Below are positions 59,491-64,000 of a stretch of 64,000 nucleotides of DNA, piece after piece. The DNA comes from Hahnella lacustris (GTDB lineage: Bacteria; Pseudomonadota; Gammaproteobacteria; Burkholderiales; Burkholderiaceae_A). The number at the start of each line of letters is the position of its first letter. The stretch's first letter is position 1. A program made the translations under genes and the position numbers. The notes under the pieces were generated by a model that saw only the letters and a list, made by a program, of their open reading frames with translations, did not search any database and had not been told where the DNA came from. The stretch is from the NCBI GenBank assembly GCA_965194655.1, contig OZ239148.1, positions 1,178,001 to 1,242,000 on the forward strand, in the 5' to 3' direction.

Positions 59491-62169
59491 ATGAAACGTA
59501 TGCTGTTTAATGCCACGCACTCTGAGGAGTTGCGGGTGGCGATTGTAGACGGACAACGACTGGTCGACCTCGATATCGAGACGGCCGGCCGGGAGCAACG
59601 CAAGAGCAACATCTATAAGGGTGTCGTCACGAGAGTTGAGCCCAGTCTGGAGGCTTGCTTCGTCAATTATGGGGAGGAGCGTCATGGCTTCCTTCCATTC
59701 AAAGAAATCGCCCGGGAGTATTTTCGTCCTGGGGTAGATGTCGGCCGTGCCACCATCAAAGAGGCCATCGCCGAGGGCACTGAGCTGCTCGTTCAGGTTG
59801 AAAAAGAAGAGCGTGGCAAAAAGGGCGCAGCGCTCACCACCTTCATCTCGCTGGCCGGTCGCTACCTGGTACTGATGCCCAATAACCCCCGCGGTGGCGG
59901 TGTCTCGCGCCGCATCGAGGGGGAAGATCGCCAGGAACTCAAGGAGGCCATGGACCAGCTCGAAGTGCCAGGCGGCATGAGCCTCATTGCTCGCACCGCG
60001 GGCATTGGACGCACGGTCGACGAACTCCAGTGGGATCTCAACTACCTGCTTCAGCTCTGGAAGGCAGTCGATGACGCCAAGGGGCTTCAATCCGGTGCCT
60101 ATCTGATTTACCAAGAATCCAGCCTGGTCATCCGTGCCATTCGCGATTACTTCCATCCCGACATTGGCGAGATCCTGATCGACACCGATGACGTCTATGA
60201 GCAGGCCCGTCAGTTCATGCTCCATGTCATGCCCGACATGTCCCCTCGGGTCAAGCGGTATCGCGACGATGTTCCCCTCTTCTCGCGCTTTCAGATCGAG
60301 CACCAGATCGAAACCGCCTATTCCCGCACCGTGCAGCTGCCATCGGGAGGCGCGCTGGTCATCGACCACACCGAGGCCCTCGTGGCGGTCGACGTCAACT
60401 CCGCTCGTTCAACGCGCGGCTCAGACATCGAGGAAACCGCGCTTCGTACGAACCTCGAAGCGGCAGATGAGGTTGGGCGTCAGCTCCGACTCCGCGACCT
60501 GGGCGGGCTGATCGTCATCGACTTCATCGACATGGAGTCCACCAAAGCGCAGAGGGAAGTCGAGCAACGCCTACGCGATGCCCTTCATCACGATCGCGCC
60601 CGCGTCCAGATGGGGAAGATCTCCAGATTTGGCCTGATGGAGCTCTCTCGCCAGCGACTGCGTCCTGCGCTCAATGAAGGCTCGCACATGGCCTGCCCTC
60701 GTTGCAATGGCACCGGTGTCATCCGCGACACCGATTCCAGCGCGCTCCACATTCTGCGCATCCTGCAAGAAGAGTCCATGAAGGACAACACGGCTGCAGT
60801 CTATGCACAGGTTCCTGTCGAGGTGGCGAGCTATCTGCTCAACGAGAAGCGAACCGATATCGCCAAGCTCGAAGCAAGACTCAAAGTCACCATCGTGCTG
60901 ATCCCCAACAAGCACCTCGAAACGCCGAACTACAAAATCGAGCGGCTGCGTCATGACGACCCCAGACTGGAAGATGTGAAAGCCAGTTATGACCTGGTCG
61001 ATCAGCCCATCACCGACTCGCCCTACCTCGAAGCCAAGGAAGAGCCTGCCAAGCCTCGTCAAGAGGCTGTCGTCAAAGGCATCACACCCTCCGCCCCCGC
61101 GCCTGTGGCTCCCCCAAGACCAGAGCGCATGTCTTCGTCGGCCCAGCCGGCAAAGGCCGAGGGAGGCCTCTGGGCCAGCATCGTGGCCTTCTTTAAGGGG
61201 TCAGACTCCGCGTCTTCGCCGAGTCCTGCGCCAGCGGCCAAGCCTCAGTCTGAAGGTCGGTCAGGATCGAACAACGGGCGCGGCGGCCGTCAAGGCGATG
61301 GGCGTCGAAATGGTCGTGGGTCACGCGGCGCAGATCGTTCGGAAAACCGCGACCGATCCGAGAACCGCGAGCGCAACGATAAGGACACCCGAGAGCCGAA
61401 GGAGGCTCGAGACGGGCGCCCCGCACGTGAGCCTCGTGAACCACGCGAGCCCCGCGAGCCCCGCGAGGGCCAAGCCAAGTCCGAAGACGGTCGTTCGACC
61501 CAGTCCGCTCGGGAGGGTGGACGTGAAGGCGGTCGCTCGCGAGGTGGACGCGGACGAAATCAGCGTGAAGGTCAAGGGGAACTGCTCCCCACCGAGGTCG
61601 AGGCGGACGCCCTTCAGGCCGCTCCCGTCGACGCGACGGAGGAGGCCCCCAACGGTGAGGGCACGGGTCGTCGTCGCCGTCGTCGTCGCTCAAGCAAGCG
61701 TGGCGAGGGTGAGAGCCAAGACGCATCTGCGACTGAGACGAGTGAAGCACCGGCAGCCGAACCCGTGGCGGCACCAGCCACCACGATCGTTGTAGCCGCG
61801 GAACCTGCGGACGTCGCTCCGGTGGCAGTCGCGCCTCAGCCCATCGCCCCCGCTCCTGCGGTGGTCGCGCCTGAGCCCATCGCCCCCACTCCTGCGGTGG
61901 TCGCGCCTGAGCCCATGGCGCCTGCCTCGCCAATCGTCATTCCCGCGCCTGCAGCGCCAGCCGTTTTGGATCCCGCAGTGATCGCCGAGGATCTTAAACA
62001 GGCGGGACTCGAGTGGGTGCAAACCGCCCCCAGCCAGCAGTCGATGGAGGCGGTAGCAGAGCCTGCTCCAGTCTTGGGCCGCAAGCCCCGCCGACCAACA
62101 GCGCCCTCGGCGCCTGAGCCTCTGGTCATGGTGGAAACCCGGGACGCGGAGCCGCCGGCAAGCTCGTAA
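59491..62169 (+). CDS. rne: Ribonuclease E
   Basis: An 892-residue endoribonuclease and degradosome scaffold. The catalytic half has the S1 domain ('GVVTRVEPSLEACFVNYG', about 41-58), the Mg-binding Asp in 'VAVDVNSARST' (about 299-309) with 'VIDFIDM' (about 342-348), and the zinc-link 'CPRCNGTG' (about 400-407). From about 520 the protein is disordered: Arg/Gly/Asn/Asp-rich, with four PRE repeats, then a Pro/Ala/Glu-rich tail with 12-residue repeats. The start is the ATG at 59491 before 'KRMLFNATH'. The C-terminal tail is presumably the RNA- and protein-binding scaffold. Confidence 0.95.
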   Translation: MKRMLFNATHSEELRVAIVDGQRLVDLDIETAGREQRKSNIYKGVVTRVEPSLEACFVNYGEERHGFLPFKEIAREYFRPGVDVGRATIKEAIAEGTELLVQVEKEERGKKGAALTTFISLAGRYLVLMPNNPRGGGVSRRIEGEDRQELKEAMDQLEVPGGMSLIARTAGIGRTVDELQWDLNYLLQLWKAVDDAKGLQSGAYLIYQESSLVIRAIRDYFHPDIGEILIDTDDVYEQARQFMLHVMPDMSPRVKRYRDDVPLFSRFQIEHQIETAYSRTVQLPSGGALVIDHTEALVAVDVNSARSTRGSDIEETALRTNLEAADEVGRQLRLRDLGGLIVIDFIDMESTKAQREVEQRLRDALHHDRARVQMGKISRFGLMELSRQRLRPALNEGSHMACPRCNGTGVIRDTDSSALHILRILQEESMKDNTAAVYAQVPVEVASYLLNEKRTDIAKLEARLKVTIVLIPNKHLETPNYKIERLRHDDPRLEDVKASYDLVDQPITDSPYLEAKEEPAKPRQEAVVKGITPSAPAPVAPPRPERMSSSAQPAKAEGGLWASIVAFFKGSDSASSPSPAPAAKPQSEGRSGSNNGRGGRQGDGRRNGRGSRGADRSENRDRSENRERNDKDTREPKEARDGRPAREPREPREPREPREGQAKSEDGRSTQSAREGGREGGRSRGGRGRNQREGQGELLPTEVEADALQAAPVDATEEAPNGEGTGRRRRRRRSSKRGEGESQDASATETSEAPAAEPVAAPATTIVVAAEPADVAPVAVAPQPIAPAPAVVAPEPIAPTPAVVAPEPMAPASPIVIPAPAAPAVLDPAVIAEDLKQAGLEWVQTAPSQQSMEAVAEPAPVLGRKPRRPTAPSAPEPLVMVETRDAEPPASS
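61831..61938 (+). repeat. Three 36-bp tandem repeats within rne
   Basis: Copies at 61831-61866, 61867-61902 and 61903-61938; the first two differ at only two positions, the third is more diverged. Each encodes a 12-residue Pro/Ala unit of the form AP(E/Q)PIAP(A/T)PAVV. Such an array could change copy number by slippage or unequal exchange. Confidence 0.85.
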
Positions 62170-62181
62170 TCTAGCGGTCTC

Positions 62182-63303
62182 ATGACCGAACGCCAGCGCA
62201 TCATTCCCATTCAGCCGGGCCTGGAGAGTCCTCTCCGCCCGGTCGATGGGGTGTCAGACCAGATCCAACCTCCCGGTGCCATCCAGGACCGGAGAGGGCG
62301 ATGGCTCAGAGACCTACGCATCTCGGTCATCGACCAGTGCAATCTGCGCTGCAGATATTGCATGCCTCGAGAGGTTTTCAACGACGATTACGTCTACCTC
62401 TCACGCCAGCAGATGTTGAGCTTCGACGAGATCGTTCGAGTCGCCGCCAGATTTGTCGAGCTTGGCGTTCAAAAGATTCGCCTCACGGGAGGCGAGCCCC
62501 TCTTGCGAAAGGACCTCGAGTCTCTCGTCGCACAGCTCTCCCCCCTTCGAACGCTTGAAGGTCAGCCCGTTGAGCTGGCGCTGACCACCAACGGCCTCTT
62601 GCTCAAGCAAAAGGCCGAGGCACTGGCCAAGGCGGGTCTCCACCGCGTCACGGTCAGCCTGGACGCCATCGATCCAGTCCAATTCCAGCGCATGGCAGAC
62701 CATCCGAATGCGGATCCCGCGCAGGTCCTGGCTGGGATTGCCCATGCAAAGGCGCTTGGGCTTCGCATGAAAGCCAACATGGTGGTCCAGAAGGGCGTCA
62801 ACGACGAGGAGATTGTCCCCATGGCCCAGGCGTTTCGATCTCTGGGGGTCAGTCTCCGGTTTATCGAGTTCATGGACGTCGGCAGCTCCAATGGCTGGTC
62901 TATGGAGCATGTGCTTCCCTCCGAGGAGGTCATACAGCGCATTCACGCACATTGGCCCCTTGAGCGGGTTGGGCGCGATCTGGCGAGCGAAGTGTCAGAG
63001 CGATGGCGCTACGCAGACGGAGCAGGAGAAGTGGGCGTGATTTCGTCAGTCACGAAGCCATTCTGTGGAGACTGCTCCAGAGCAAGGCTGTCTGCGGAAG
63101 GCGGGCTCTATACCTGTCTGTTTGCACACACGGGCGCAGACCTGAAGCCCATTCTGCGATCCATGGCCACAGATGACGAGATCCGGACCGTGCTGGCCGA
63201 GCGATGGGATCGGCGAACGGACCGCTATTCAGAGCTCCGGGCGGAGCTCCAAGCCTCGGGCCAAAGCCGGCCCAAGGTGGAGATGAGCTATATCGGCGGT
63301 TAA
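62182..63303 (+). CDS. moaA: GTP 3',8-cyclase MoaA
   Basis: A 373-residue radical-SAM enzyme for the first step of molybdenum-cofactor synthesis. The SAM cluster is bound by 'CNLRCRYC' (about 53-60), and the second cluster by Cys in 'FCGDCSRARLSAEGGLYTC' (about 294-312). 'LTGGEPLLRKDL' (about 99-110) matches too. The product becomes the pterin of molybdoenzymes such as the IorAB-like hydroxylase in this window. It ends with a 4-base overlap with the convergent cytochrome c gene; no other moa gene is adjacent here. Confidence 0.96.
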   Translation: MTERQRIIPIQPGLESPLRPVDGVSDQIQPPGAIQDRRGRWLRDLRISVIDQCNLRCRYCMPREVFNDDYVYLSRQQMLSFDEIVRVAARFVELGVQKIRLTGGEPLLRKDLESLVAQLSPLRTLEGQPVELALTTNGLLLKQKAEALAKAGLHRVTVSLDAIDPVQFQRMADHPNADPAQVLAGIAHAKALGLRMKANMVVQKGVNDEEIVPMAQAFRSLGVSLRFIEFMDVGSSNGWSMEHVLPSEEVIQRIHAHWPLERVGRDLASEVSERWRYADGAGEVGVISSVTKPFCGDCSRARLSAEGGLYTCLFAHTGADLKPILRSMATDDEIRTVLAERWDRRTDRYSELRAELQASGQSRPKVEMSYIGG

Positions 63304-63641
63304 CGCTTGATGATGCCGAGAGGACCGGGAAGCGACGCGTAGTAGGCCGCGAGGTTCTCGATATCCTGCTTGGAGAGTGCCGCCGCCATACCCGTCATGA
63401 CAGCATTTTTGCGACGACCCAATTTGTAATCGTTGAGCGCACGAGCAATAAAATCCTCGTACTGACCAGCAAGAATGGGGTAGGTGGCATCCAGGCCCTT
63501 GACTCCATCTGCTCCGTGACAAGAGATGCAGGCCGCCTCCTCAGCCTTGGCCTTACCCAGGGCCACATTTCCAGCGTGTGCCACCGAACCCAGTGACGCT
63601 GAAACGCCGAGCACTGCTGCGAGAGAGATCAGTTTCTTCAT
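63300..63641 (-). CDS. Small c-type cytochrome (class I)
   Basis: A 113-residue exported monohaem cytochrome with signal (about 1-23), haem motif 'CISCH' (about 38-42) and a distal Met in 'VMTGMAAAL' (about 80-88). It resembles cytochrome c4/c5-like electron carriers ('LAGQYEDFIARALNDYKLG'). A similar cytochrome gene lies 11 bases upstream in the same direction. It could be the electron carrier for terminal oxidases or for the molybdoenzyme. TAA overlaps the moaA stop. Confidence 0.9.
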   Translation of the reverse strand: MKKLISLAAVLGVSASLGSVAHAGNVALGKAKAEEAACISCHGADGVKGLDATYPILAGQYEDFIARALNDYKLGRRKNAVMTGMAAALSKQDIENLAAYYASLPGPLGIIKR

Positions 63642-63652
63642 GTGTTGCCTCC

Positions 63653-64000
63653 TTACTTTCCGCCACGTGCGTAAAACGCAGCGAGGTCGGCCATGTCTTG
63701 TTCGGTGAGCGAGGTAGAGACCGCCACCATGGAGGGATGATTCCGCTCACGGCTCTGGTAGCCCTTCAACGCAGCGACGAGGTAGGCCTCGTTCTGGTAG
63801 GCAATCTTGGGCACCCGATACAGCACAGGGAAGGCCGTCTTGTATTCGGGAATGCCGTGGCACCCAATACACATGGAATTCTTCATGGCACCGCGGGCAG
63901 GATCGCCTTTCACCTCTGCGGCGGGGGCCTGTGCCAAAGCAGGAACTGACAGACCTGCACTCAAAAAGAACGCAACGGCCGCAGTGCGAGCGGCTCGAAA
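63653..64000 (-). CDS. Small c-type cytochrome (5'-truncated by window edge)
   Basis: Coding continues past the window edge: in-frame upstream sequence reads 'FRAARTAAVAFFLSAGLSVP', a signal peptide without its start codon, so the TTG at 63964 is not the start. The visible part has haem motif 'CIGCH' and a distal Met in 'SMVAVSTSL'. It is a tandem partner of the cytochrome at 63300, and the two probably arose by duplication. The ribosome site of the downstream gene lies in the 11-base gap. Confidence 0.85.
   Translation of the reverse strand, partial: FRAARTAAVAFFLSAGLSVPALAQAPAAEVKGDPARGAMKNSMCIGCHGIPEYKTAFPVLYRVPKIAYQNEAYLVAALKGYQSRERNHPSMVAVSTSLTEQDMADLAAFYARGGK

Noticed and set aside
59140..60369. 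A 409-residue open frame antisense to the start of rne
   Set aside because: It mirrors rne codon structure in high-GC DNA, has no recognisable domain and no ribosome site; rne on the other strand is unmistakable.
61831..61938. Repeat array considered as a CRISPR
   Set aside because: Copies are directly adjacent with no spacers and are in frame within rne, encoding a Pro/Ala-rich tail.
63653..63964. TTG at 63964 considered as the start of the last cytochrome gene
   Set aside because: The frame stays open to the window edge and reads a typical signal-peptide segment upstream of it, so the gene is truncated by the edge.

Overview
The window is a compact, gene-dense chromosome segment (GC visibly near 58-60%) from a betaproteobacterium, most likely Burkholderiales. 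The evidence is the gene order. rpoE-rseA-rseB-degP-lepA-lepB-rnc-era-recO-pdxJ-acpS-nagZ runs into uvrC-pgsA-tRNA-Gly-tRNA-Cys, and yceD-rpmF-plsX-fabH-fabD-fabG-acpP-fabF lies directly upstream of rpoE. The L32 protein is Cys-free and the RNase E resembles betaproteobacterial ones. I cannot name a genus.

Layout. 1-4.9 kb: a 5'-complete, 3'-truncated sodium:solute symporter with its DUF4212 small partner, a TPR protein, a small membrane protein, a DEDDh exonuclease and a cNMP-binding/CBS/DUF294 protein. 5.0-9.7 kb: a MarR regulator and a thiamine-uptake locus made of a TPP riboswitch, a TonB-dependent receptor, a PnuC-type permease and a NadR-like kinase, plus a FrnE-like DsbA protein. 9.7-12.4 kb: an HNH protein, a 24-residue membrane peptide and malate synthase G. 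12.5-17.6 kb: an unusual operon that joins a Tat-exported molybdenum hydroxylase (IorAB type) to SoxX, SoxY, SoxZ, SoxA and a periplasmic DsrE protein, with no SoxB or SoxCD in the window. 18.9-31.6 kb: an organic-acid catabolic block containing LysR, a divergent aconitase, a decayed prpF, TctC, a fused TctA-TctB, an intact PrpF-like isomerase, a D-2-hydroxyacid dehydrogenase, GNAT, an AbrB-type membrane protein, a thioesterase, and a second dehydrogenase inactivated by one in-frame amber codon. 31.7-34.3 kb: tRNA-Ala(CGC), then a CsoR-type repressor divergent from a DUF302 lipoprotein and a FadL porin. Their shared promoter holds a perfect FNR-type box and a perfect CsoR/CstR-type palindrome.

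From 34.3 to 62.2 kb the content is mostly housekeeping: MFS carrier, tRNA-Cys, tRNA-Gly, phospholipid synthesis, UvrC and uracil-DNA glycosylase, peptidoglycan recycling, ribosome and RNA maturation, signal peptidase, the sigma-E envelope stress operon, the fatty-acid operon, Maf, SppA, phosphoglycolate phosphatase, RluC and RNase E. The window closes with moaA and two small c-type cytochromes, the last running off the end.

Links between regions: MoaA makes the cofactor precursor that the Mo-hydroxylase needs. Several small c-type cytochromes and an FNR box suggest a respiratory life with varying oxygen. TctC, TctA-B, PrpF and the aconitase-like enzyme together imply uptake and isomerisation of a tricarboxylate. 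The most novel candidates are the Mo-hydroxylase/Sox hybrid operon, the divergent aconitase/PrpF/TTT block, the riboswitch-controlled thiamine salvage locus, and the FNR + CsoR-controlled DUF302-FadL pair.
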